A DNA stretch of 50,929 nt, from NCBI GenBank assembly GCA_004555155.1, contig SFJH01000009.1, positions 1 through 50,929 on the forward strand, written 5' to 3'. Shown piece by piece: positions 22,697 to 30,966 of this stretch. This DNA comes from Clostridiales bacterium. Lineage in GTDB: Bacteria; Bacillota; Clostridia; Christensenellales; Aristaeellaceae. The notes under the pieces were generated by a model. The model did no database searches, had not been told where the DNA came from, and worked only from the letters and a program-made list of their open reading frames with translations. The position numbers and the translations under genes were made by a program. The stretch's first letter is position 1, and each line of letters starts with the position of its first letter.

Positions 22697-23611
22697 GTGG
22701 AATTTGAACGATTGGCGACAGAACAGATCAGCGCGGACAGCGCTTTTCTGGACACGCTCACCACGGAGGATGCGGCGCGGATGATGAACCGCGTCAACCG
22801 GCGCGCCGCGGACGCTGTGGAGCAGGCGATTCCCGCGCTCTCGGAAGCGGTGGAGCAGATTGCTGCGCGCATGCGGAAGGGCGGACGGCTGATTTATATT
22901 GGCGCAGGCACCAGCGGACGGCTGGGCGTGCTGGACGCCTCCGAGTGTCCTCCGACCTTCGGGGTGGAGCCCGAGCTGGTGGTGGGACGAATTGCGGGCG
23001 GCGATCATGCGCTGCGCAGCGCCGTCGAGGGGGCTGAGGATCGACCGGAGCTGGGCGAATGCGATCTGCGCGCGCTCGGATTGAACCGGCTGGACAGCGT
23101 GGTGGGGATCAGCGCCAGCGGATACGCGCCCTATTGCGTTGGAGGTCTGGACTATGCCCGGTCCGAGGGCGCGCTGACCATCGCGCTTTCCTGCAACGAG
23201 GGCGCGCTGCTGTCGCAGCACGCGGATATCGCCGTCGAGATGCCGACGGGACCGGAGATTCTGGCCGGTTCGACCCGCCTGAACGCCGGAACGGCGACAA
23301 AGATGGCGCTGAACATGATCTCCACGCTGACGATGGTTCGCCTGGGCAAGGTCTATGGCAATCTGATGGTGGACATGCGCCCCTCCAATACAAAGCTGCG
23401 GGATCGCGCTGTGCGGATCGTGCAAAGCGCGCTGGGCGGGCTTTCCCGGGCGGAGGCCGAGTCGCTCTATCAGGAGTCCGGAAGGAATGTCAAGGCCGCC
23501 ATCGTCATGCGGGAAGCCGGAGTCGGCGCGGAGACGGCGTGCGCAGCGCTGGAGGCGTGCGGCGGCTTTGTTCGCGCCGCCATCGAGCAGCTGCGAAGCG
23601 ACGGCGTATAG
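22697..23611 (+). CDS. murQ: N-acetylmuramic acid 6-phosphate etherase
   Basis: MurQ removes the lactyl ether from MurNAc-6-phosphate to give GlcNAc-6-phosphate, a step of cell-wall recycling. From a GTG at 22697 the protein has 304 residues, the family length, beginning EFERLATEQ (family LTTEQ.N). The SIS domain carries GAGTSGRLGVLDASECPPTF with the catalytic Glu83, followed by GRIAGG and GSTRLNAGTATKMALN. AAGGA lies ten bases before this GTG; a GTG three codons earlier is too close to it. It is followed 21 bases later by a BadF-type kinase that would make the substrate. Confidence 0.95.
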   Translation: MEFERLATEQISADSAFLDTLTTEDAARMMNRVNRRAADAVEQAIPALSEAVEQIAARMRKGGRLIYIGAGTSGRLGVLDASECPPTFGVEPELVVGRIAGGDHALRSAVEGAEDRPELGECDLRALGLNRLDSVVGISASGYAPYCVGGLDYARSEGALTIALSCNEGALLSQHADIAVEMPTGPEILAGSTRLNAGTATKMALNMISTLTMVRLGKVYGNLMVDMRPSNTKLRDRAVRIVQSALGGLSRAEAESLYQESGRNVKAAIVMREAGVGAETACAALEACGGFVRAAIEQLRSDGV

Positions 23612-23632
23612 CGCGCGGAAGGAGGGGACCTG

Positions 23633-24577
23633 ATGTACCTGATCGGCATTGACGGCGGCGGCACCAAGACGGACGCCGTCCTTTGCGACGCGTCCGGGAG
23701 GGTGCTCCGGCGCGTTCGGGGCGGATCGTCCAGTCCCACGAGCCTGGGAATCGAGGCCGCGGCGGCAAGCCTTGAGCAGGTTCTGACCGATCTCACGCGG
23801 GACTTCGGCGGGCGGGAGATGGTCGTCGATTCTGCCTATGCAGGCCTGTCGGGCAGTGGAACCGGAGATTATCCTGCGCGCATGCACGAGGTGCTGAAGC
23901 GTCTGCTGCCCAACTGTCTCCGGCTGAAAAACCACAGCGATGCACTCAGCGCGCTGCGCAGCGCCATTCCCCGGGGAGACGCGCTCGTCGCGATTACCGG
24001 CACCGGCTCCTGCGTGTTTGCTTGCGTCGGAGACCGGATGCACCAGGTGGGCGGCTGGGGATATCTGCTGGGCGACGAGGGGAGTGGCTTCGATCTGGGA
24101 AGGCGCGCGCTCAGGGCGGCGCTGCGGGAAATCGACGGACGGGGCGAAAGAACGGCGCTGACAGAGGCATGCCGGGCGGCGCTGGGCGCCGAGGCGTCCC
24201 GTGCGATCCCTCGCCTGTACGCCGGCGGACGGGCCGAAATCGCCTCCCTTGCCCCCGTGCTGCTGGCGTCGGCAGAAGCCGGAGACGGGGTGGCAAAGAC
24301 GGAATTGAACGGAGCGGTGGAATCCCTCGCGGAACAGATTCGCGCTGCGGCGCGGTATCTGGAGGTGGACGAGCGGCCGGTGGCGCTGGCGGGAAGCGTG
24401 TGGAACAGCGCGCTGTACACCCGGATGATGAAGGCGTGTCTGGGCGACGGCTATGCGCTGTGCCGGACGGATTTGCCTCCGGTATACGGCTGTCTGGTCA
24501 TTGCCCTGGAGCAGGCCGGACTGGAGGCGAACCGAGAGGTGGAGAATGCCTTCCGCCGAACCTTCGCCAGGGCGTGA
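23633..24577 (+). CDS. murK: N-acetylmuramic acid/N-acetylglucosamine kinase, BadF/BadG ATPase family (MurK-like)
   Basis: A 314-residue sugar kinase of the ASKHA superfamily. PHOSPHATE-1 is IGIDGGGTKTDAVLCD (4-19), adenosine contacts include ITGTGSCVFA and GGWGYLLGDEGSGFDLG. Clostridium acetobutylicum pairs such a kinase (MurK, phosphorylating MurNAc and GlcNAc) with MurQ, and the same order is seen here. That supports peptidoglycan recycling by free amino sugars instead of PTS uptake. SD GGAGGGG precedes the ATG. A plain GlcNAc kinase is the alternative. Confidence 0.88.
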   Translation: MYLIGIDGGGTKTDAVLCDASGRVLRRVRGGSSSPTSLGIEAAAASLEQVLTDLTRDFGGREMVVDSAYAGLSGSGTGDYPARMHEVLKRLLPNCLRLKNHSDALSALRSAIPRGDALVAITGTGSCVFACVGDRMHQVGGWGYLLGDEGSGFDLGRRALRAALREIDGRGERTALTEACRAALGAEASRAIPRLYAGGRAEIASLAPVLLASAEAGDGVAKTELNGAVESLAEQIRAAARYLEVDERPVALAGSVWNSALYTRMMKACLGDGYALCRTDLPPVYGCLVIALEQAGLEANREVENAFRRTFARA

Positions 24578-24755
24578 GCGCATTTCCGCCGAACGCTCGG
24601 GCGGAACGATCTGGATGGACGGGCATGGAGCGAGCGGCTGCTGCACGCCGGGCGAGGCGATCGTTGTACGGTGGCAGATTCTCCGCTGCGCGGTTCCGGA
24701 AGATCTGTCCGGCCCCGGATCTGAAACGAATACCAAAAATCGAAAGAAATGGCAG
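24578..24755. other. intergenic stretch between convergent genes
   Basis: No gene is supported here. A seven-base stem TTCCGCC/GGCGGAA (24584-24590 and 24600-24606) lies just after the kinase stop, without a T-run. The rest shows no repeat or conserved coding signal. Confidence 0.5.
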
Positions 24756-24796
24756 AAAAACGCCGTCGCTGATCCATTGCGGATCAGCGACGGCGT
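24756..24796 (-). terminator. terminator of the HAD hydrolase gene
   Basis: A perfect 16-base stem (24760-24775 with 24781-24796) around a five-base loop, followed on the minus strand by TTTTT. Confidence 0.92.
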
Positions 24797-24804
24797 TCCT
24801 GCGT

Positions 24805-25395
24805 TCAGGAGAGGGCTTCGATGCAGTTCCAGAGGGCCGCGGCGTCGCCGTCAAAGACGAAGCCGTGCAGTCCGCATTTCCGCGCACCCTCCACGTTGAC
24901 CTCCAGATCATCCACAAACAGCGTCTCGGGGGCGGACAGATGGAATTTGTCCAGCGCATACAAATAGATATTTGCGTCGGGCTTCAGCATGCGGATTGGA
25001 GCGGAAACCACCAGTCCGTCGAACAGCTTCAGGATGGGAAACTCGCCCAGCGCGGCGGCGAAGTTTGTGGGGGCGTTGGACAGCAGATAGACGCTGTATC
25101 CGCGCGCCTTGAGCCGTGCGATCAGCTCCCATACGGGCTCGATGGGCTTTTCAAAGCGGAACCAGTCGCGAAAGAACCGGCGCGCGGGTGCGTGCAGCCG
25201 TTCGGGCAGCAGCGGCATCGTCCGCTCCACGTATTCGTCATAGTCGGCCGTGCCCGCGTCCAGCGTGTGCCATTCGCGGTAAATTGCCCGCTCGGCCAGC
25301 GGAAGATCCGCTTCCTCGAAGCAGCATCGAAGCAGTGTGATCGGATCGTACCGGTACAACACGTTTCCGAAATCGAAGATTACATTTTTTAGCAC
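24805..25395 (-). CDS. HAD-superfamily hydrolase (YihX-like)
   Basis: A 196-residue cytosolic phosphatase of the haloacid dehalogenase superfamily. Motif I is IFDFGNVLY with nucleophile Asp8; motif II is LLSNAP; motif III Lys in RMLKPD; motif IV is FVDD. The DFGNV motif I resembles YihX, an alpha-D-glucose-1-phosphate phosphatase in E. coli, but substrate cannot be assigned. Single gene with a terminator downstream, convergent with the kinase gene and 187 bases from the isomerase-like gene upstream. Confidence 0.87.
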   Translation of the reverse strand: MLKNVIFDFGNVLYRYDPITLLRCCFEEADLPLAERAIYREWHTLDAGTADYDEYVERTMPLLPERLHAPARRFFRDWFRFEKPIEPVWELIARLKARGYSVYLLSNAPTNFAAALGEFPILKLFDGLVVSAPIRMLKPDANIYLYALDKFHLSAPETLFVDDLEVNVEGARKCGLHGFVFDGDAAALWNCIEALS

Positions 25396-25490
25396 TGCGA
25401 TCCCTCCTTGGTTGTCAGGTGCATCCAGTATAGCATTGTCGCGCGCCCTCTGTCAATCGACGCAGTCATGCCGGGCCTTGGCTCAAGCGC

Positions 25491-25535
25491 AAAAGGCATC
25501 TGCCGGATGCAGAATCACGATCCGGCAGATGCCTT
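25491..25535 (-). terminator. terminator of the isomerase-like gene
   Basis: Fifteen-base perfect arms (25493-25507 and 25521-25535) with a 13-base loop, and a short TTTT run on the minus strand. It lies about 50 bases after the stop at 25583. Confidence 0.85.
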
Positions 25536-25582
25536 GCAGGCGTGCAGGGCAAGCGTCAACGCCAGCAGAAAGAAACGAAGAC

Positions 25583-27070
25583 TTACGCGAAGGGATTCTC
25601 GGACTTGTAGAGCATGCCCTTGGGCTGGTTGAAGCTGACGGTTTCCACGCCCAGGAGCTTCAGAACCGAGAAGATCGCCTTGCCGGCATGGCCGAAGGCC
25701 ACCGCGCCATGATGCGGATAGCCGCCCTCGATGAGCACGTGGCGATAGAAGCGGTTCATCTCGGAAATCGCGAACACGCCGATGCCGCCGAAGGACTCCG
25801 TCGCCACGGGCAGAACCTCGCCCTCGGCGATGTAGGCCTGGAGCACGCTGTCCTTGTTGCCCTGGAGGCGGTAGAAGGTGATCGCGCCGGGCGCAATGTC
25901 GCCCTCCAGCGTGCCGCGGGTGATGTCCGGCTCGCCGCAGTTTTCAAGGCCGCGGTTCATGATCAGCTGATACTTCATCGTGCCCTTGGTCAGGCGGCAC
26001 ATGGGCGTGTTGCCGCAGTGGAAGCCCATGAAGGTCTCGTTGTGGCGATAGGGATACTTGCCGGCGATGTGCGCGGAATACATGTCCGCGGGAACGGTGT
26101 TGTTGATGTCCAGCAGGGTCACGGGCTCGCCGGTCACGCAGGTGCCGATGTACTCGGACAGCGCGCCGTAGATGTCCACCTCGCAGGCCGTGCAGATGCC
26201 CATCGCCGTCAGGCGGGAGTTGACATAGCAGGGCACGAAGCCGAATTCCGTCTGGAACGCGGGCCAGCACTTGTTGGCCATCACCACGTAATCACAGCTG
26301 CCCTTGTTGGCCGCAATCCAGTCGAGCAGCGTCAGCTCGTACTGCGCAAGGCGGGGGAGAATGCCGGGCATCTTGTTGCCCTCGCCCAGCTCGGCCTCCA
26401 TCTCGGCGATCTTCGCGGGAATGCGCGGGTCGTTGGCGTGCTCCTTGTAGGCCTTCAGAAGATCCAGCTCGGAGTTTTCCTGAATGTTCACGCCCAGCTT
26501 GAACAGCGGCGCGATGGGCGCGTTGCAGGCCAGAAAGTCGAAGGGGCGCGGGCCGAAGGTGATGATCTTCAGCGAGCGCAGGCCCAGGATCGTGCGGGCG
26601 ACGGGGATGAACTCGGCGATCATGTCCGCGCACTCCTCGGCGGTGCCCACGGGATATTCGGGGATGTAGGCGGGGATGCCGTTGAGCTTGAGGTTGTAGC
26701 TGGCGTTCAGCATGCCGCAGAAGGCGTCGCCGCGGTCGCTGGAGAGCACGCCGGTGTTTTCCTCGGCCGCCGCGACATACATCACCGGGCCGCCGAACTT
26801 CTTTGCGATCAGGGTTTCCGGGCCCTCCGGGCCGAAGTTGCCCAGGAAGACCACCAGAGCGTTGACGCCGGCCTTGGTGATGTCCGCATAGGCCTCCATC
26901 ACGTTGCCGTCGATGCCGCCTTCGATGATCACAGGGCTTTCGTAGATTTCCACGCCCTTCGCGGCCAGCGCGGCCACCACCGCCTTGCGGCGGTTTTCGG
27001 AGAGTGTAATCGGGAAGCAGTCGCGGCTGACCGCCACGATGCCCAGCTTGACGACGGGAATGTTGTTCAT
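25583..27070 (-). CDS. L-fucose/L-arabinose isomerase family protein
   Basis: A 495-residue protein of the fucose/arabinose isomerase fold, which interconvert aldoses and ketoses with Mn2+. Recognisable parts are VSRDCFPITLSENRR near the start, VVFLGNFGPEGPE, ACEVDIYGALSEYIGT (containing a family Glu and Asp near the metal site), DINNT and FHCGNTP. The last resembles the binding HxGN region of the family. It is shorter than classical FucI (about 590), so it belongs to the uncharacterised related group. AAAGGAGG eight bases upstream sets the ATG at 27070. It diverges from a UroD-fold methyltransferase gene. Its sugar substrate is not known. Confidence 0.8.
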   Translation of the reverse strand: MNNIPVVKLGIVAVSRDCFPITLSENRRKAVVAALAAKGVEIYESPVIIEGGIDGNVMEAYADITKAGVNALVVFLGNFGPEGPETLIAKKFGGPVMYVAAAEENTGVLSSDRGDAFCGMLNASYNLKLNGIPAYIPEYPVGTAEECADMIAEFIPVARTILGLRSLKIITFGPRPFDFLACNAPIAPLFKLGVNIQENSELDLLKAYKEHANDPRIPAKIAEMEAELGEGNKMPGILPRLAQYELTLLDWIAANKGSCDYVVMANKCWPAFQTEFGFVPCYVNSRLTAMGICTACEVDIYGALSEYIGTCVTGEPVTLLDINNTVPADMYSAHIAGKYPYRHNETFMGFHCGNTPMCRLTKGTMKYQLIMNRGLENCGEPDITRGTLEGDIAPGAITFYRLQGNKDSVLQAYIAEGEVLPVATESFGGIGVFAISEMNRFYRHVLIEGGYPHHGAVAFGHAGKAIFSVLKLLGVETVSFNQPKGMLYKSENPFA

Positions 27071-27125
27071 AAGGGGTTCCTCCTTTGACATAGTGATCCA
27101 TATTCACGGAATAATCGCTATCAAT

Positions 27126-27154
27126 ATGATAGCAGAACTGCCAGAAAACGTCAA
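27126..27154 (-). promoter_or_regulatory. promoter of the isomerase-like gene
   Basis: On the minus strand TTGACG (plus 27149-27154), 17-base spacer, TATCAT (plus 27126-27131). Confidence 0.82.
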
Positions 27155-27277
27155 TCCCGATCTTCGATCGCAGAAGCGCAAGAATTTCCCAAGAACCGTG
27201 AAAATAGACAAGCGTTTTTTCCGGCTTTGTAGTATGATGGATTCAGAAACCCATTGAAACGATATGGAGGAATGCAC

Positions 27278-28279
27278 ATGAATTCGAAGGAACGGCTGGA
27301 CGCCTATCTGAGCGGCAAGGAGACCGACCGCCGCCCGAACCTGACCATCGTCGGCAGCGTGGTGACGCGCTACGTCGGCATGGGCATTGACACCTACTGC
27401 AAGAACTGGCGCAAGATGGCCGAGGCGGCGCGGCTCGCCGCCCACGACCTCGATCTGGACTTCATCCAGATTGCGTCGGATCTCGCCCGGGAGGCCGAGG
27501 GCTACGGCACTGTGCTGCGCTTCCCCGAGGACAAGCTGCCCTCTCCGGCGAAATACGCGCTGGAGGACATTGCCGATGCGGAGGAGCTGCGTCCGTTGAA
27601 GACCGCTGAGATTCCGAGACTTTACGACCTGGTGAAGGCCACCGAGGCTGCGCTGGAGGATCCCGACGTGTATCCCATGACGCTGGCGGTCGGCCCCATG
27701 ACCGTCGCGGGCAACATGCGCGGCGTGGAGGATCTGCTGGTGGATCTGTTCGACGAGCCCGAGGCCGTCGGACGCCTGTTGGATACCGTCACCGAAACCG
27801 CGCTGGATTTCGTGGACTGCATCGCCGATGTCGGCGGAAAGTACATGTATGTGGCCGATCCCGTGGCATCGCTGGTCTCGCCGGCCATGTATCGCGAGAT
27901 CGTCCTGCCGCGGCATCAGCGCATCTTTGCCCGCATGGTGGAGCGCGGCATCACCGGGCGGCTGCACATGTGCGGCAACACCACCGGCATTCTGCCGTAC
28001 TCGAAGAGCTCCGGCGCGAAGATCATCGACATCGATCACGTGGTCGATTACGCTGAGGCGCTCGGCATCGTCGGCGACGCCTGCCTGCTCAACGGCAACA
28101 TCGATCCCGTGGCCGACGTCTTTTCCTGCGACGCCGCGCATGTCAAGCAGGCCATGCGGGCGAACGCGGAGAAGGCTGACGGCCACCGCGCGCTGTTCAT
28201 GCCCGGCTGCGAGCTGCCGACCGCCACGCCTACGGAAAACGTCAAGGCCATCGCCGAGGTGCTGAAGGAGATCGGATAG
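27278..28279 (+). CDS. uroporphyrinogen-decarboxylase-fold methyltransferase (MtaA/CmuA type)
   Basis: A 333-residue TIM-barrel protein of the UroD family. It has the zinc motif of corrinoid/CoM methyltransferases rather than the uroporphyrinogen site: His230-x-Cys232 in RLHMCGNT and Cys311 in FMPGCELP (HxC...C). Such proteins move methyl groups between a corrinoid protein and a thiol or other acceptor. GNIDPV (273-278) is also characteristic. GGAGG lies seven bases before the ATG at 27278; an ATG six bases earlier is too close. No corrinoid protein gene is adjacent, though a corrinoid import operon exists 5 kb upstream. A TATGAT element lies at about 27235 but no good -35 was found. Confidence 0.85.
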   Translation: MNSKERLDAYLSGKETDRRPNLTIVGSVVTRYVGMGIDTYCKNWRKMAEAARLAAHDLDLDFIQIASDLAREAEGYGTVLRFPEDKLPSPAKYALEDIADAEELRPLKTAEIPRLYDLVKATEAALEDPDVYPMTLAVGPMTVAGNMRGVEDLLVDLFDEPEAVGRLLDTVTETALDFVDCIADVGGKYMYVADPVASLVSPAMYREIVLPRHQRIFARMVERGITGRLHMCGNTTGILPYSKSSGAKIIDIDHVVDYAEALGIVGDACLLNGNIDPVADVFSCDAAHVKQAMRANAEKADGHRALFMPGCELPTATPTENVKAIAEVLKEIG

Positions 28280-28300
28280 ACCAAAATCCTTGGCAGTTGA

Positions 28301-28343
28301 AAGCAGTCTCCGCATTTCCCAAATGGGTGCGGGGACTGCTTTT
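28301..28343 (+). terminator. terminator of the UroD-fold gene
   Basis: Fourteen-base arms (28301-28314 and 28328-28341, one G-U) with a 13-base loop, then TTTT. Confidence 0.85.
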
Positions 28344-28372
28344 ACAGTCGCCGAAGATATGCTCCGGCAGAC

Positions 28373-28405
28373 GAAGGGTCCCTGTCCAATGGACAGGGAC
28401 CCTTC
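28373..28405. repeat. perfect inverted repeat after the sugar-binding protein gene
   Basis: Fifteen-base perfect arms (28373-28387 and 28391-28405) with a three-base centre. It lies 17 bases past the stop at 28422 of the minus-strand binding-protein gene, with no T-run on either side. It may protect or terminate the importer message. Confidence 0.8.
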
Positions 28406-28421
28406 TCAAGCACCTTCAGGG

Positions 28422-29942
28422 TCAGGCTGCTGCTTCCAGCACCCAGGGATTCGCCTCCAGATAGGCGGCGAACTGCGCGCGGTATTCCTCCAGATAGGCG
28501 TCCAGACCCGCGGCCTTCAGGTTCGCGATGGCCTGGTCGATGTTCTCCTCATAGGAAACCATGCCGATCTTGATGGGATAGATCGAGGCGATGATCTCGG
28601 TCTGCAGGTTGCTCAGCTCGGTCTGCACGTTGGTCGCGTCGAAGATGAAGCCGGCGATGGGGGAGACGACGTAGTTGTCAGCCTTGTAGGTCATGTAATC
28701 GATCTGGCTGTCGGGGGAGTCGGCCGCGAAGCGGATGTAGGGCAGATAGCCGGTCATCCAGGTGTCCATGACGTACAGCGCGCTGCCGGACTCGTCCTTC
28801 ATCTGCTCGATCTTGTTGTCGCCGATGGCGGTGTAGTGCACGCCCTCAATGCCGTAGTGGAACAGGTCGTGGTTCTCCTTGGAGGCGTACAGCCAATCCA
28901 GGAACTTCAGGCCGCTCTCGGGATCCTCGGCGGTGGCGGAGATGGCGTTCAGGTTCTGAACGAAGGTCATGACCATCTCGGGCTTCTCAGGGCACATCTC
29001 GACCCAGTCCACAACCACGTCCTGGAGATCGGTGTTGTTCATGATCGTCACGGCCGTGTAGGGATCGAAGGTCTGGGAGGGCAGGAAGGCGCCCAGCTGG
29101 GCGGAGTCATACATGGAGGAGTGGTCGATGTTCAGCACGTCGGGGTTGACCAGGCCGGCCTGATACATCTCATAGTAGGTCTCGCAGTCCTGCTTGAACT
29201 CCTCGGACTCATAGAAGGAATCGATGGTGCCGTCCTGACGGGCCAGCACGATGCCCAGGCTGTTCTCCACATAGAAGGGATAGGTGTCATAGGTGCGATG
29301 CAGCCAGTGGGCCGTATCCTGATTCTGATGGAACCAGTTGTACGCCTTGATGCCGGTCTCCTCCAGGATGTAGTCCTGGGACTTCTTCATCAGGTCGATG
29401 ACGTCCTCGACGCTCTCGGACGGGAACTCCTCATAGCCCACGGCCTTCATGACGTCGGTGCGGACGTTCATGTAGGACATCAGGTTGTCGAAGCTCTTCC
29501 AGGAGCAGGGAACGGCGTAGTGCTCGCCGTTGTACAGGGAGCCCAGCCACTCGGTCTCGGTGAACATGGCGACCAGGTTCGGGTACTTGTCCAGATACTG
29601 ATCGACCGGGACGATGGCGCCCATCGCGGCCAGCGCGGACATGTTCTTGACGTCCTGCATGACGTGGAGCAGCTCGAACTCCTCGCCGGTGGCCAGCATC
29701 ATGTTGAGCTTGGTGTCGTATTCGCCCCAGGGGATACGGATGATTTCCACTTCGATGTCATAGCCGTCGGCCAGCAGCTTTTCGTTGACTGCGGCGATGC
29801 CCGTTTCGTAATCGGTCGGCAGGGTGCCGGGCTGAACGAAGCGCATGGGGTGGATCGTCTTCTCCTCCGCGAGCGCGGCAAAGGCGCCGGTCATCGTCAG
29901 TACCAGAGCGAGCGCCAATACCAGGGTCAGGAATTTCTTCAT
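28422..29942 (-). CDS. sugar ABC transporter substrate-binding protein (LplA/YtcQ type)
   Basis: A 506-residue family-1 extracellular solute-binding protein with a Sec signal peptide (1-25, cleaved after AALA) and no lipobox cysteine. KLNMMLATGEEFELLHV, PVDQYLDKYP and the C-terminal GFIFDATNVQTELSNLQTEI (DUF3502-like end) match binding proteins of oligosaccharide importers such as LplA. It is the last gene of a three-gene importer (permease, permease, binding protein) and has no ATPase of its own. As usual for this class, a shared MsmX-like ATPase elsewhere is expected. Substrate unknown. Confidence 0.87.
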   Translation of the reverse strand: MKKFLTLVLALALVLTMTGAFAALAEEKTIHPMRFVQPGTLPTDYETGIAAVNEKLLADGYDIEVEIIRIPWGEYDTKLNMMLATGEEFELLHVMQDVKNMSALAAMGAIVPVDQYLDKYPNLVAMFTETEWLGSLYNGEHYAVPCSWKSFDNLMSYMNVRTDVMKAVGYEEFPSESVEDVIDLMKKSQDYILEETGIKAYNWFHQNQDTAHWLHRTYDTYPFYVENSLGIVLARQDGTIDSFYESEEFKQDCETYYEMYQAGLVNPDVLNIDHSSMYDSAQLGAFLPSQTFDPYTAVTIMNNTDLQDVVVDWVEMCPEKPEMVMTFVQNLNAISATAEDPESGLKFLDWLYASKENHDLFHYGIEGVHYTAIGDNKIEQMKDESGSALYVMDTWMTGYLPYIRFAADSPDSQIDYMTYKADNYVVSPIAGFIFDATNVQTELSNLQTEIIASIYPIKIGMVSYEENIDQAIANLKAAGLDAYLEEYRAQFAAYLEANPWVLEAAA

Positions 29943-30011
29943 TTTTTTTCTCTCCTCCTTTTATGTTGTTCATTCGGGCGAACGCCCGATGAAACCGGTT
30001 TGAAGCGCCGG

Positions 30012-30926
30012 TCAGCCCTTGACGGCGCCGACGACCATGCCCTTCACAAAGTACTTCTGCAGGAAGGGATACAGCAGGATGATCGGACCCATGGTGACCA
30101 CCGAGGTGGCCATCTTGAAGGACTCCTTCGGCGGGTTGGCGCGGGCCGCGCCCTGCATCAGCTTGCTCATGGCAGTGATTTCCGACTGGATCTGGAACAG
30201 CAGCATCTGCAGCGTGTACATCTTGGAATCGTTGATCAGCATGACTGCGTTGAAATAGTTATTCCAGTATCCAATGGCATAGAACAGCACGATGGTGGCC
30301 AGCACGGGCTTGCACAGCGGGAAGTAGATCTGAAACGCGATGCGCACCTCGCCCGCGCCGTCGATGCGCGCCGATTCGTTCAGCGCATCCGGGATGCCCG
30401 CCACAAAGTTGCGCACCAGGAACATGTTGAACGGCGAGAACATCAGCGAAGGAATGATCAGCGCCCAGATGTTGTCGTATGCGCCGATCATCTTGGAGAC
30501 CATGTACCAGGGCACCAGACCGGCGGAAAAGACCATGGTGAAGTAGAAGTACAGCGACAGGCCGTTGCGGTAGCGGCACTGCTTGTTTGCCAGCGTATAG
30601 CCCGCGCCGAAGGTGATCAGCGCCGCGATCGCCGTGCCCACCACGGTGGCGAGGGTCGTTACGCCGTACGCCCGGGGAACGGCGGAGGTCTTGCCGAACA
30701 TCATCCGGTAGGCCGCCGTCGACCATTCGCTCGGGAAGAAGGAATAGCCGTTCATGGTGATGCTGGACTCCTGCGTGAAGGAGACGATGATGACCATGAG
30801 GAACGGAAGCACGCAGGCCAGCGCGAAGACGAGCACCACCAGGTGAATCAGGAACGAGCCGATGTTTTCGCCCAGGGAATATTGAATCTTTCCGTTCTTT
30901 CGATTTTTCAAAGCTCTGTCCGCCAC
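30012..30926 (-). CDS. sugar ABC transporter permease (LplC/YtcP type)
   Basis: A 304-residue membrane protein with about six transmembrane segments, second permease of a CUT1-type importer. The EAA-type ATPase-contact loop reads ESARIDGAGEVRIAFQIYFPLCKPVLATI (from about 190). The end KYFVKGMVVGAVKG is characteristic of the LplC group. It is 40 bases downstream of the first permease and 69 bases upstream of the binding protein gene on the minus strand. Confidence 0.92.
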   Translation of the reverse strand: MADRALKNRKNGKIQYSLGENIGSFLIHLVVLVFALACVLPFLMVIIVSFTQESSITMNGYSFFPSEWSTAAYRMMFGKTSAVPRAYGVTTLATVVGTAIAALITFGAGYTLANKQCRYRNGLSLYFYFTMVFSAGLVPWYMVSKMIGAYDNIWALIIPSLMFSPFNMFLVRNFVAGIPDALNESARIDGAGEVRIAFQIYFPLCKPVLATIVLFYAIGYWNNYFNAVMLINDSKMYTLQMLLFQIQSEITAMSKLMQGAARANPPKESFKMATSVVTMGPIILLYPFLQKYFVKGMVVGAVKG

Positions 30927-30966
30927 AGCGATTAACCCCTTTCGATGAATCCGCGTTCCCGTTTGA

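Noticed and set aside
24578..24755. Possible small gene after the MurK-like kinase
   Set aside because: No frame with a ribosome site and plausible composition; the region reads as non-coding spacer between convergent genes.
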